Positions 11,443-21,402 of a stretch of DNA of 64,000 nt are shown piece by piece. The notes under the pieces are model-generated. The model saw only the letters and a list, made by a program, of their open reading frames with translations. It ran no database searches and was not told the origin of the DNA. Both the position numbers and the translations under genes were made by a program. This stretch comes from Poronia punctata (lineage: Eukaryota > Ascomycota > Sordariomycetes > Xylariales > Xylariaceae): positions 1 to 64,000 of the forward strand of contig MU401556.1 in assembly GCA_022579005.1 (NCBI GenBank), given 5' to 3'. Numbering within the stretch: the first letter of the stretch is position 1; each line of letters starts with the position of its first letter.

Positions 11443-12610
11443 GGGATTGAACAACCACGGCTATGGATGGCATGAGATTCTCTGCCTTTGCCTTTGTTCT
11501 TTAGTCCAGTTTTCGCCGACCAACCTGGGATAATTTGACCTATGCATCTACGACCCTGATGTTTGCTCCGCGTCTACTCGCCGACCACCTCACAGGGAAC
11601 CAACCTTGGACCTTTAATCACCACGCTTCTGGTCATTGCAGTTGTCTTTATTCTTTTTTTCCCATCCGTCAGTTTTCCACTTACCACTTGGCCTTTGGCA
11701 CCCGTCACGAGAACGACATCGCAACGACATTTGACCATTACAAGAGAAGAGAGCCTTTGAAAATGTCCTGGGATTGACAAGACCTTTAATCAACACCCTT
11801 TGAACCTTACAAGATTTGGTATGCTTGTCCTACGACCGACCAAGAGAGACAAGAAAGACGAACTTGACTACATCAACTTTACCTAATTGGCTTCTCCTAA
11901 CGTTTTTTCTTTTCCTTGAACGCGCACGCAACCCACGACCCACGACCCACGACCTACGACGCACGTTTCTTTTTGTTTGTTTGATTTTTGCCACCATCGA
12001 CCCCATCCATCCCCTTCCCAAAGGCGCGGATAGAGACAAATGGCAGGAAGATGACGATATCTTCCAGACGTTACACAGCAACATTTCTCCCCAAGAGAAA
12101 TAGAGTGCACATACCGACCAGACTGACTCTGGTCTACCTACCTACTTGTACAACACGGAACAGAACGGAAGGAGTTGGGAATGACCCTTATAGAGAGAGG
12201 GATAGAGAGAGGGATAGAGAGAGATGATACCCAATAGACTAGACTAGACTAGATTCTAGAGGAGTGGTACCTACCTAATAAAGACGGCATTTGCATTGCA
12301 TACCTTGTTGCTAAGTGAATGATTAACTAATGATCTTGATATGTCTAAGCTAAGTATGTCTATAAAGAATAGACAAAAAACAACTTGTAGATAAATGGAT
12401 AAGTAATAACAGTATAAGCAGATGTTACCAGAAATGGATTTTCTAACTAAACAGTTAAAAACAACAAAACTATAAAGAGAACTAACTTATTTACTTAAAT
12501 CATCTTAGTTTAAACATACTACTAAATCAATAATATTGCAAAATGTCCTCTCCTTATAAGTTAAAAGAGTAGAAGTTATATACAAAAAATAGAGATAAAA
12601 TACTAACAAG
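11443..12610. other. Intergenic with simple repeats
   Basis: Downstream of the RRM-like gene, pyrimidine-rich up to about 12000. A 12-base repeat (AGAGAGGGATAG) occurs about three times at 12190-12226, and AGACT repeats follow at 12236-12255. From 12300 the sequence becomes more AT-rich. No gene is supported. Confidence 0.5.
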
Positions 12611-12615
12611 ACATA

Positions 12616-12674
12616 TGTTAAGGAAAAACGACGCCGTTAATCCCATCTGGAATTAACGGTATATATCTGCGACA
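12616..12674 (-). repeat. 59-bp LTR, downstream copy (minus orientation)
   Basis: Near-identical to 13072-13130 (57 of 59 bases). It contains an 8-bp inverted repeat, CCGTTAAT and ATTAACGG, around a 10-base loop, followed by TATATAT. Confidence 0.85.
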
Positions 12675-12813
12675 AGCTAATCAAGACTACCTAAAAACAA
12701 CGAACAACAAACGAGCAGGAGCGGAGAGAGCATAACAACCCGAGTTAGAAACGCGACCAGGGGACGAAAGTCACCAAGAAAAGGTGACGGGCTTTACAAC
12801 GGGACAGGACTAA

Positions 12814-13065
12814 TCCACTCCTTCCCAGGAGCCCTCCTGCTCTACCTCCTCCTCCTGGGCGTCAGCAGCACGCTGCTGACCCCGACCACCACGAGCACCT
12901 GGGCGCAACTCAGGTACGATCCTCTGCTTCCCCTCGCGAACAAGAGGAGCTGGCGTCCCAAGAACAGTCCCATCAGGACGCAGAGGCCGATCCGGGGTAC
13001 GTGGCCCAATGTGATTGTGGTGCGGGATATGATCCTCGTCGGTGTCGAATTCGCTGGACCGGGCT
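12814..13065 (-). pseudogene. Coding-like fragment inside the TRIM-like element
   Basis: One minus-strand frame is open for about 84 codons between stops but lacks an ATG. Its composition is strongly protein-like and charged: an N-terminal acidic/histidine part (DTDEDHIPHHNHIG), an arginine/proline-rich middle (RPLRPDGTVLG), and a glutamate-rich end (AQEEEVEQEG). It could be the remnant of a gag-type or captured host sequence. The 86-codon frame with an ATG in another phase is hydrophobic but less convincing. Confidence 0.4.
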
Positions 13066-13071
13066 CATAAC

Positions 13072-13130
13072 TGTCAAGGAAAAACGACGCCGTTAATCCC
13101 ATCTGGAATTAACGGTATATATCCGCGACA
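13072..13130 (-). repeat. 59-bp LTR, upstream copy (minus orientation)
   Basis: Starts TGTCAAGG and ends GCGACA. On the minus strand it is directly followed by the GTTATGAGCCC primer-binding-like site, so it is the upstream LTR. Confidence 0.85.
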
Positions 13131-13135
13131 ACATA

Positions 13136-13700
13136 CTTATATAAACAAGCAAACCTAGGATATTCCAAGACCCTAGCAAAGTCAACAGACAAATGCCCTA
13201 TTCTTTAAAAAAGACAAATACGGCACTATTAATACGTAATATAACACGTCCTAGTTAAGATTAACCTAATAGACATAGCTAAGTAGGTACTACAAGATAT
13301 TGCTCTAAAAGAAGTTATCTTTAAATCTCTCATAGCTAGACTGCTTTAAACCACCTTATAAGCAATGCACATAATAAATATAGTAGGGAGGATAAAAGGG
13401 GGTAGAGGCTGCAGGAGAAGATCCTACGTAGTAAGGATTAGCAAAAAGCAGATAGGGGCCAAATTGATAATTGCAGTTTGTTTTGGTATAGGTAGTATTA
13501 AAGGTAATCTACAAGTATGTTTAGGTAGAAGGCATTGCCCCCTCCCCTCTTAACATTTTCTATAAGAATAAGAGTTAATCTAGGTTAGCAAGAAGCCCTC
13601 TTAATAGGAAACCTATACTAGCAAACTCTAGTATTAAAGTTGATTATCTAGCACAACGTTAATAATAGCTATATTATGTGTAAACTGTTAGGCTTACATG
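13136..13700. other. Intergenic, AT-leaning
   Basis: Moderately AT-rich with no protein-like frame; probably weakly mutated non-coding or old repeat DNA. Confidence 0.4.
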
Positions 13701-13754
13701 AACTATATATTGAATCCGAGTTTTGTGGTCTGGAGGTCTAGACGTTGGCTACTT

Positions 13755-14790
13755 AGCCATGACCTACCTTTACTCCCCCCCTATTTACCTCTTGTCGCCG
13801 TGGCCTTCCCTGGCAGCCCCTTTGGCTATGGCTTTGGATTTTAACCTCCCTTGGTCATGGCTTTGGTTTTTCTTTGCTGTGGCCATGACCCCCTAGTTAC
13901 CTTTCTTCTCATGGCTTTGGAAATCACCTGACCTAACCTCTCTTGGTCCTTGACCATGACCATACCCCTTCCAGTTACCCCTATATCCGAGACCAACCCA
14001 AAGCGGCAGACGGATCCCAAGGTCCAAAAGTCTATAGAAGAACGCATCGTCGACCTCAAACTGCCACAAGAAAAGGTGATACCTTAAATCATGATAGCCC
14101 GTCGCATTTTGAATAAATTCAGAGGCGAGCCAAATAGGCGAAGGAAGGTAGCCGCGCGATTAACGTTAACGCGATCAATTGCCTAATAAAAGATGGAAAG
14201 GGTCGTACAGCGTTCCGTAGTATAACCGCAGCCGATTAATATTACGTGCAACGCCTACTACAGGCAAAAAAAAAAAAAAAAAAAAAGGGACAGTTGACGG
14301 TCGCGAGGGTCCCGAACCAACACAACGAGCCGTCGAGATGGAACTATTATTTAATACCGACAACCCCAATACTATAACGACCAGGATAGGTGCCGAGACG
14401 GGCAAAGCCTTGATTAGACTTGGCAGGGCCGGAGTATACTGTACATTGCACGTCTCCTGTCTACTCGTAGCGGTCTTACCGATAATAGAACAACCAGTAC
14501 CGTAGCGCGCGCCAGTCAACGGATGCGGAGCAAACGCATGTAAAGCATAATACCACGAGAGCCGCTACAACCTAACAGCCATGATTGAGCCACTCGAAAA
14601 GTCGGAGCTCTCTGGCAACACCGTAAAGAACTAGAGCGACAATCGGCGGAATTCGACAGACTCTGCAACTTTGTTGAAGAGATGATCTTGTACCTTGTGC
14701 CCATGACCTTTCTAGTTACCCCCTATGTACCTATAGCCACGGCTTTTGGATTTACCTAACTTGACCTGGGTACCTAGGTAGATCTATCTC
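13755..14790. repeat. Repeat cluster and probable transposon relic
   Basis: Short direct repeats of the pattern CATGACC..TAGTTACC and CATGGCTTTGGA occur several times in 13755-13985 and once more at about 14700-14760 (CCATGACC, TAGTTACC, CCACGGCTTTTGGA). They bracket a block of about 700 bp. The block contains a run of 21 A (14266-14286) and short protein-like stretches with stops, for example on the plus strand near 14040 (ERIVDLKLPQEKVIP). A decayed mobile element is the simplest reading; its family was not recognised. Confidence 0.4.
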
Positions 14791-14905
14791 TTTTGCTGAC
14801 ATAAGGGCTAGGTTAGGTCCAGAATCCTAGTTGTGGCTAGTTATGTTGTAGCTTATGCTAAATATGCAGCTAGTCTTAGCAAAGGGCTTAGCAAGCAAGT
14901 GCTTA

Positions 14906-15053
14906 TGCTTAAAGAACTTCTTCATAAACTGCAATATCTAAGCAAAAGCCAGTTATTATTTGAAAACAGTGATATGGTTACTTATTCTGCTTCTTTAAAA
15001 GAATAGCAAGGTTTTGCAAAATAGAAATTGAATCTCCCTTCTAAGCACGGGTA
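14906..15053 (+). repeat. Degenerate direct repeat, copy 1 (left of the GMC pseudogene)
   Basis: Aligns by eye with 17085-17250. Shared segments include AACAGTGAT, TTACTTAT, TGCTTCTTT or TGCTCTGCTTTT, GGTTTTGCAAA and GAATCTCCCTT in the same order. Both copies are AT-rich and diverged. Confidence 0.5.
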
Positions 15054-15384
15054 TAATACGTTTTTTTCTTGTCAGTCACTAAGTTCTAACAGTACATTGC
15101 TCATAGCTAGCACGATATATACTATGGGCCTGTCAGACGGACTGCCAAGGTACTGCATTTCTAACGAGCTACTATACGATGGTAGTTTACTAAAGGATCC
15201 TCTCTCTCCGTTGTCAGTATTTTCATCCTTTGTTTATATTCTGTTTCAACATGGTTTTTCCCAATTCCGACTTTTCCTCTTGTATATCCTCTTCTCTAAA
15301 ACATACTCTTAATCCTGTCACTTCATTCCATCCATACCGAGCCCCAATCGTCATTTAGTAGCCTCATCTCCCGCTTCTTCCAAC

Positions 15385-17083
15385 ATGCCGGAATCCAAGT
15401 CCTGGGACTACATCATCGTCGGAGGTGGAATCGGTGGCTGTGTAGTCGCAAGTCGTCTGAAGCGCTACCTGCCCTCATCTCGCATACTTCTCGTCGAAGC
15501 CGGTCCGGATGTCAGCGGTAACAAAGACATCCTTTATTTCAGCTCCCTACAGTTCGTAGGTGGCCAGTTTGACTGCGGTTACAAGTCGGCGCCCCAGAAA
15601 CACTACGACGGGAGGGAGATTGATATCCCCGCAGGCCGAGCCCTCGGGGGTAGCTCTGTTATCAACGCTTGTAAGTTTATTTATGCATGGAATGTTTCAT
15701 ATTCCTTTGTTAATAGGTATACATCAGGCGGATGGATCCGCGGAGCTAAAGCCGATTACGACAACTGGGCCGAGATGGTCCAGGATCGGCGTTGGTGTTA
15801 TGAAAACCAGCTACCCTACTTCAAGATGACGGAGAGATGGTTTAGCGACGATCCTGAAGCCCTCAAGTCTCACGGACGGGATGGCGCGATGCAGATCGAG
15901 TCGCCGAGCTATACCAACCGAATGTACCCCTTGTCCAGGACAACGGAGAAGGCCTGGGCCCAGATGGGTGTGAATACAATTCCCTAGAACAGACATGAAT
16001 GGTGGTACCAACTTGGGTCTCGGCGAGCTCAATGAGAACCGGTCTAAAGGTGCTCGACAGATTGCACCCGCAGACGGGACTGAAATATCATCATCGCAAG
16101 AGGTGATTATTGCTGCTGACGCTTACAGAACCCCTCAGTTGCTCATGCTGTCTGGCATCGGGCCGAGAGGAACGCTCGAGAGGCACGACATCACTGTCAG
16201 GATTGCAAAACTCTGATGTCGGAAAGAACTTCAACGACCATGTCATGGACTCATGGTACACGTAACACTTGAACTGGAAGTTGAAAGACCCATCCAAAGG
16301 CTACGCCATAGGCTCTGACAACCCCCTTTTCGCCAAACCAGAGTTCGCCACGGGTTGTCCCACTCACCTATATCGCCGGAACCACTATACCTCGAGACAT
16401 TCTAGAAGCGGCCATCGCTAAAGATGAAGGCCGAGCACCTCGTCACTCCAGCCCATTATCTCCTCAAGAATGACCGGTCCCTGATGGAGACGCTTGTATC
16501 GTATCTCGGAGCTGGTCCCGGCGGTGTTGACGGCAACTCATATCAGCACTGCTATGACGGCGTTGAAACCAAGGTCCAACATCACGAGGAACTGTGACCA
16601 TTACTTCCAACGATACCAAGGATCCCCCGCTCTTGGATCCCAACTACTTCGCTACCGAGGTCCGACAAAGTTGTCTGGCGCCACTCGCTACGGAAGATTA
16701 CAGGACTGATGTCCGGCGATACAGAAATGGGCCGATCCGACCTGACTCGACCGACGAATATCTCGACCAAAGAGTCAAGGCGCAAGGAATCTTAGTCCCC
16801 CTCCCCCCGGCCTTCCCTTTTCCAATACTCGATCACACATGACTTGACGTGTAATGGCTCCTTTTTTTTTTTTTTTTTAGTTTCCAACATTCCATGGTTC
16901 TAGCTCCTGTTCCATGGGCAAGGTAGTAGACGGTGACTTGCGTGTAATCGGGGCATCGGCTCTCCGCATCGTCGACGCCTTCGGTCTTCCCCATCTCAAT
17001 CGGTGCTCGAGCATATTCAGGCGGCCGTGTGCATAATGCGCTTGCTGAACAGGCAAGCTGTCCTTATATCTGGGAATTGTTGA
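15385..17083 (+). pseudogene. Broken GMC-family flavin oxidoreductase
   Basis: The start at 15385 gives an N-terminal FAD-binding Rossmann motif, DYIIVGGGIGGCVVASRL, then VEAGP and the GMC signature GRALGGSSVINA. An intron at about 15672-15727 joins INA to GWIRGAKADYDNWAEM. The frame then fails at the TAG at 15985-15987. GMC sequence continues in other frames: MNGGTNLGLGELNENR, then QIAP joined directly to ADGTEISSS with about 45 family residues missing, then LMLSGIGPR (second signature), GKNFNDH, DPPLLDPNYFATEV, and after an apparent intron with a long T run the C-terminal CSMGKVVDGDLRVIGASALR and HIQAAV. At least four frameshifts or stops plus a deletion make it non-functional. Intact relatives (about 550-600 aa) oxidise alcohols, sugars or aryl alcohols using FAD and are often secreted; no signal peptide is visible here. 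Confidence 0.85.
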
Positions 17084-17084
17084 T

Positions 17085-17250
17085 GCTAAGAAATCCTTAC
17101 TACACAAATCGATTGATATGTCTTGGCATGACCAATTTTTTATTTATTTAATAACAGTGATTTAATTACTTATGTTGCTCTGCTTTTATAGGGAAAAGAA
17201 AAAGGCAGGTTTTGCAAACAGAAACAGGAACGGAATCTCCCTTGTACACG
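17085..17250 (+). repeat. Degenerate direct repeat, copy 2 (right of the GMC pseudogene)
   Basis: Counterpart of 14906-15053, with the same order of short matching blocks. The pair encloses the GMC pseudogene, which suggests the gene and its flanks were once part of a duplicated or mobile segment. Confidence 0.5.
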
Positions 17251-17999
17251 TAAACTTGGACATTGCGTTAAGTAAAGGGATTCTAAGTTTATATACGAGT
17301 ATGTTGAGCAAGTTTGTAGCAGAATATGTTTTACAGTTGTTTCTCTCCTTGTTTACATTTACTAGTTAACATATTCTCATTCTTGTTTGAAATACATCCT
17401 TGAACGTTCTGTTTTATTGCAATACCGGTGCCTTTTACAATATGTAGTAGGTCTCGAGAGAGATGTACTATCTAGTCAATAAACGTAGACGACATAAACG
17501 TATATATAAGGCACACACACCTCACAACGCGAGACCTACAGCAGACAGCCAAATAATACCCAGATGCTGTAAAATCAGCATCTTGGCATCATCTCAGACA
17601 TCCTACAGAATTCCTCACTTCACTTTACAAGACAAGCAAGCAACGAAGCAAGACAAGTATACCGTAAATAGTAACGAACCGCATATCCCATTCACCCATC
17701 AGTCAAGCAATCACAACCCCCCCCCTCTCTTGGTATTTGTGTGTGTGTCTGTGTGTGCATGTCTGTGTATTGTATATCTAGAAAGACATCCAACCGACAT
17801 CCTATCCATTGAATTGCATCGCATGCCTATCATCAACATCATCCATCCATCCATCCATACCACCATCCCTTATCCCAGACGCCAACAAACAACAAAGTCA
17901 TACAAAGAAAGAAAGAAACAAACAGACAACTTGTTTCATCACTCCATCATCATCAACATCATCGCTAGAATCAACAGAGACAGTTCCCTTCCCTACTTT
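17251..17999. other. Intergenic with simple repeats
   Basis: Downstream flank of the minus-strand coiled-coil gene. It contains GTGTGTGTCTGTGTG near 17740 and ATCC repeats near 17845-17865. A long plus-strand frame crossing this region is low-complexity and is the antisense shadow of the coiled-coil gene, so it is not annotated. Confidence 0.5.
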
Positions 18000-20324
18000 T
18001 CACTCCCCTCTTCCACGATAATTCCCCATCTTCTCAATAGAACTCATAATCCCACTTCTTCCACCACCAGCACCACCACCACCACCACCAACAACACTAC
18101 CAGGACGAGGAAGTCCACCAGCTTTCCTCTCACTACCACCACCACCACCACCAGTAGCAAGTCCCCCAATCCTACTAGCAGTAGCCTTCTTAACCGAAGC
18201 AGGAGCCCTCAACCCCGTAGGCGGTCGACTAACACTACTTCTGAAATCCTCCACCTGATGATGATGATGATGCTGTGTCTGAATCTTCTTCGCCGAAGGC
18301 ATCGAAACAGGCCGACAAGGCGGCGGCAACATTGGCTCCGGAGAAGAAACATCAACCTCCGACTTGGCTTTCGTATTCCCAACCACTGCCGTCGTCTGCA
18401 TGGCCATCATCTCCTCGGCCAAAAGCACCAACTCCCCCTTCTCAACCCTCTCCTTCTCCAACAACGTCCTCAATTCCTCATTATCCTTCTTAACACTCGT
18501 AATCACCGCACCCAACTTCTCAATCTCCGCATTGAGTTCTCGAATCTGCGTCGAATCCTTGACAGCTTGCGTCTTTCTCTCTTCGCGTTCCTCTTCATCC
18601 ATCATCACCGACGTATTATTCGGATCGACCTTGGCGATGATGCCAGAATTACCACAATTCTTCAACTTTTCATTCTCATCCACCAAATCATCAAGCCTAC
18701 TCTCAAGCTCGAGCACTTTCTTCGACCAACGATTCTCATAACTCTTCTTCAGAGCCGCAATCTTGGCCTCATGCTTACCCTTATAGAGAGAATGTAATTC
18801 GCGCGACACCTTTTCAACAGCAATCTCGACCTCTCGGGATCCAGCCGCCTTTCCTCCTCCCTTTTCAGGTGACTTGTTGTTGTTATTAGCTGCAGCAGCA
18901 GGTGCGACATCCTGAGCTCGCATAGCCGCCATCTTACTCTCGGCCTCTTGAGCCATAATCTCGGCAGCCTCGCGTCTCTTTTCACTTTCCTCGAATTTCG
19001 ACTCCAGCTGTTCGCGTTCGTGTTGAGACCTCACAATTTCCTCGCGGACTTTTCGCAAAACCGATTCCATTTCTCGACCGCGCTTCTCCCAGTTGTCTTG
19101 TTCTTCCGCCAGTGCTTCCTTGATGGCTTTGACTTCGCGCAGCTCTTCCAGAGATTCGCCTACGCGTTTCTCCGCGTCGGCAACTGCTGTCTTCAGAGAC
19201 GAGACTTCAGCTTCTTTGCCGCTTAGCGATGCCTTGAGACTGCTGATCTCGGATAGGAAGCCCGACTTGAGAGATTCCAGTTCGCGCGGTGTGATTGAGG
19301 GGATGCTGCGGGGAGTGGGTAGCGGTGGGATATCAAAGTCGAGAAGATTGGTAGGCATTTTTCTTTTCGGCGTGGCGGCGACAGTATGTGATGATGCCTT
19401 TCCGGGAGAAGTGCCACGAAGACTGGACACTTGTTGCGAATATCTTGACGAGAAACCTTGGATTTGTTCGGTAAAGTCAAGTAGATTCGTCGTATTGCCC
19501 GACTCGCGACGTAGCGTAGTATGTGGTCGGGGTGTCTTTTCAGGTGAGAGGTTAAGCCGGCTGCGCACTGGGCTGAGAGAAGCGGATGAAGTCGAACCGA
19601 AATTGGCAAACTTTGTAGGCGTGTGTCCAATCCGGTCAAACATGGTCATGTTAGGAACCGCCGAGAAGGTGCTAAAGGTACTAATCATGCTGTCGTCTGG
19701 ACCCTCGTGTTCTTCGTCGACTTCAATCAGATTCTGCGATCGGTCCTGGAACCGACTCTCGTCATCATCTTGTTCATCATCAACTAACAGGCTCGACATA
19801 TTGCCTTCGCCGCTATTCTCCATCATCGTGTCTTCATCCTCAAAGATCTTGACAGCCTCTTCTAGGCCCTTATTCTCCGCCAGAGCATCTTCCAATCTTA
19901 TCTCGTGTTGATGGACGACAGTCTTCGATGGGGAGCTAGGAGTGTTGACTTTGACGGGGAATCGCTTGTCGGGACACCATTTCTTCGGACTTTTCGTGTT
20001 TGCGGATTTCTCTGGTGACCGCTTCCCAGCGCCTGTGGAGGCCAAGATCTTGAGGGGAGATAGTCCATTGCCCGACAAAACTCTACTATGTCGGGCCTTG
20101 TTGGGTGAGATATTCTCCTGGTCATTGGTCTGCTCGTCGGCTTCCTGAGGAACGAGGTCGGTGGGAACACTTCTGATCGGACTGGCATCTGCCAATTCTT
20201 CAGACGTCTCTGGTGGTTGGCTGTGGAAGAGGCGCTGTATCGTGGGTGTTGGTGTAGACATGGCAGCAATATTCAACGCTCCGGTGTCTAATGAAGACAG
20301 TGGTGTAGTCGGAGTAGACTCCAT
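18000..20324 (-). CDS. Coiled-coil protein with many CDK-type sites, spindle-associated type
   Basis: Single exon. The longest open frame reaches 20348, but its first in-frame ATG is at 20324 (MESTPTTPLSS), giving 774 aa. The N-terminal half is disordered and full of Ser-Pro sites followed by K/R (SPNK, SPLK, SPEK, SPKK, SPSK, SPEKTPR, SPGK), typical of cell-cycle kinase substrates. Conserved-looking cores are NLLDFTEQIQGFSSR and NLLDFDIPPLPTPRSI. Heptad-rich coiled coil runs from about residue 345 to 460 and again from about 500 to 660. The C-terminus has a His5 run, basic stretches and two long glycine runs. The layout recalls fungal spindle or kinetochore coiled-coil proteins (FIN1-like), but I cannot confirm the family. 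It probably acts at the mitotic spindle or spindle pole. Confidence 0.8.
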   Translation of the reverse strand: MESTPTTPLSSLDTGALNIAAMSTPTPTIQRLFHSQPPETSEELADASPIRSVPTDLVPQEADEQTNDQENISPNKARHSRVLSGNGLSPLKILASTGAGKRSPEKSANTKSPKKWCPDKRFPVKVNTPSSPSKTVVHQHEIRLEDALAENKGLEEAVKIFEDEDTMMENSGEGNMSSLLVDDEQDDDESRFQDRSQNLIEVDEEHEGPDDSMISTFSTFSAVPNMTMFDRIGHTPTKFANFGSTSSASLSPVRSRLNLSPEKTPRPHTTLRRESGNTTNLLDFTEQIQGFSSRYSQQVSSLRGTSPGKASSHTVAATPKRKMPTNLLDFDIPPLPTPRSIPSITPRELESLKSGFLSEISSLKASLSGKEAEVSSLKTAVADAEKRVGESLEELREVKAIKEALAEEQDNWEKRGREMESVLRKVREEIVRSQHEREQLESKFEESEKRREAAEIMAQEAESKMAAMRAQDVAPAAAANNNNKSPEKGGGKAAGSREVEIAVEKVSRELHSLYKGKHEAKIAALKKSYENRWSKKVLELESRLDDLVDENEKLKNCGNSGIIAKVDPNNTSVMMDEEEREERKTQAVKDSTQIRELNAEIEKLGAVITSVKKDNEELRTLLEKERVEKGELVLLAEEMMAMQTTAVVGNTKAKSEVDVSSPEPMLPPPCRPVSMPSAKKIQTQHHHHHQVEDFRSSVSRPPTGLRAPASVKKATASRIGGLATGGGGGGSERKAGGLPRPGSVVGGGGGGAGGGRSGIMSSIEKMGNYRGRGE

Positions 20325-21402
20325 TTCTCTGTGTATATGAGCAAACAACAGAAAAATAAAAAAAAGTCAGATGAGAAACTTGTTTAGTGCTTTATAGAAA
20401 GGTTCAGAGAGCAAAAGGACATTCCATAAAGTGTATGGTACAAATGCCGTGAGAATGGGTTGGATTGACTATTGAAAAGAAAGTCAAGAATCCAAACATT
20501 TACAAAGGCGGTGATAATACGTGAAGGGTCCACCTTATTTTGTTGGTATGGCAACCATACCCACATAGTACCGACATTGTCTCTATGCGCGTGGAACCCA
20601 TTCTGGGGTTAGCGTGTGTTCATTGTGGGGCTTGAAGTCGGTACTTGCACGGCTGTACCCAACACAACACCTTGAAGCACCCCAGTTTAACCTCCATTCC
20701 ATTGCCAACGCATTGACGCCGTATAATAAACATGTTTGCAGACCTGCCAAACTTTTGCCTCGTTGGTATCTACTATAATGTAACTATGTATCGGCTTGGC
20801 AACATACCCAGAATCATAGCCATGAGATGAACGCTTTGCTTTGTGGTTTCGAGCTGCCTAGGCATTGGATGATGTTTAAGTTGATACAAACAACTGAAGA
20901 ATTAATACAAGCGTTAGAAAACACAAGACATCTTCTTCAAATACTTGAAGCAAGCTTCGTCGACCACAGACATCTGCAAAGGGTTTTCAGCGTGAGGTAA
21001 TTCATATCAGCCACATGTATATCGCCATGCGTCTATTGAAATGTTACCACAGTTCGTTCCTTCCCCCGCCCACGATGGCAACCCCCTTATTTGATTTGCT
21101 ACATTGCACCTTGCACCTACCCGATGCTGTTGTGAAAGACTGATGAAGCAACTTGAAGACCCTTGATTTGTTCTATGAGTTAAGAAGGACCGGTGGGCTG
21201 TCCTGTCGGAAGGGACTACGCACGCCGTCGCACTCAAATCCCCATACAAAATCCTTACGGCACACATGCTCACATCTATTTATGTTTTGGTATTTTCTGC
21301 ATAGTTCTAATCAATCCAATACTGGTTTAAAATATTGAGTCCAACAGAACAAGGCAAAAGATTCCATATAAAAGTCTAACGTGCATCCATAACGAGCTCA
21401 AT
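20325..21402. other. Intergenic, divergent promoter region
   Basis: Separates the minus-strand coiled-coil gene from the plus-strand kinase-like pseudogene. No protein-like frame or strong motif was seen. Confidence 0.5.

Larger units (their letters stand above)
12611..13135 (-). mobile_element. TRIM-like miniature LTR element with 5-bp target duplication
   Basis: Two 59-bp direct repeats (12616-12674 and 13072-13130) start TGT and end ACA, differ at only two positions (both T in the first copy, C in the second), and bound a 397-base interior. The pair is flanked by identical ACATA at 12611-12615 and 13131-13135, a typical 5-bp target-site duplication. Read on the minus strand, the upstream repeat is followed immediately by GTTATGAGCCC, complementary to the anticodon region of initiator tRNA-Met, the half-tRNA primer site known from Copia-type elements. 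No clear polypurine tract precedes the other repeat. At about 515 bp with tiny LTRs this fits a terminal-repeat retrotransposon in miniature, presumably mobilised by a full-length relative elsewhere. Confidence 0.8.

Noticed and set aside
17463..18797. 444-codon plus-strand frame
   Set aside because: Low-complexity composition; its 3' half is antisense to the coiled-coil gene and its 5' half crosses simple repeats.
19093..19911. 272-codon plus-strand frame
   Set aside because: Antisense shadow of the coiled-coil gene, serine/arginine-rich from reversed codon bias.
20325..20348. N-terminal extension of the coiled-coil gene to 20348
   Set aside because: The extension begins with TTG; the first ATG in frame is at 20324.
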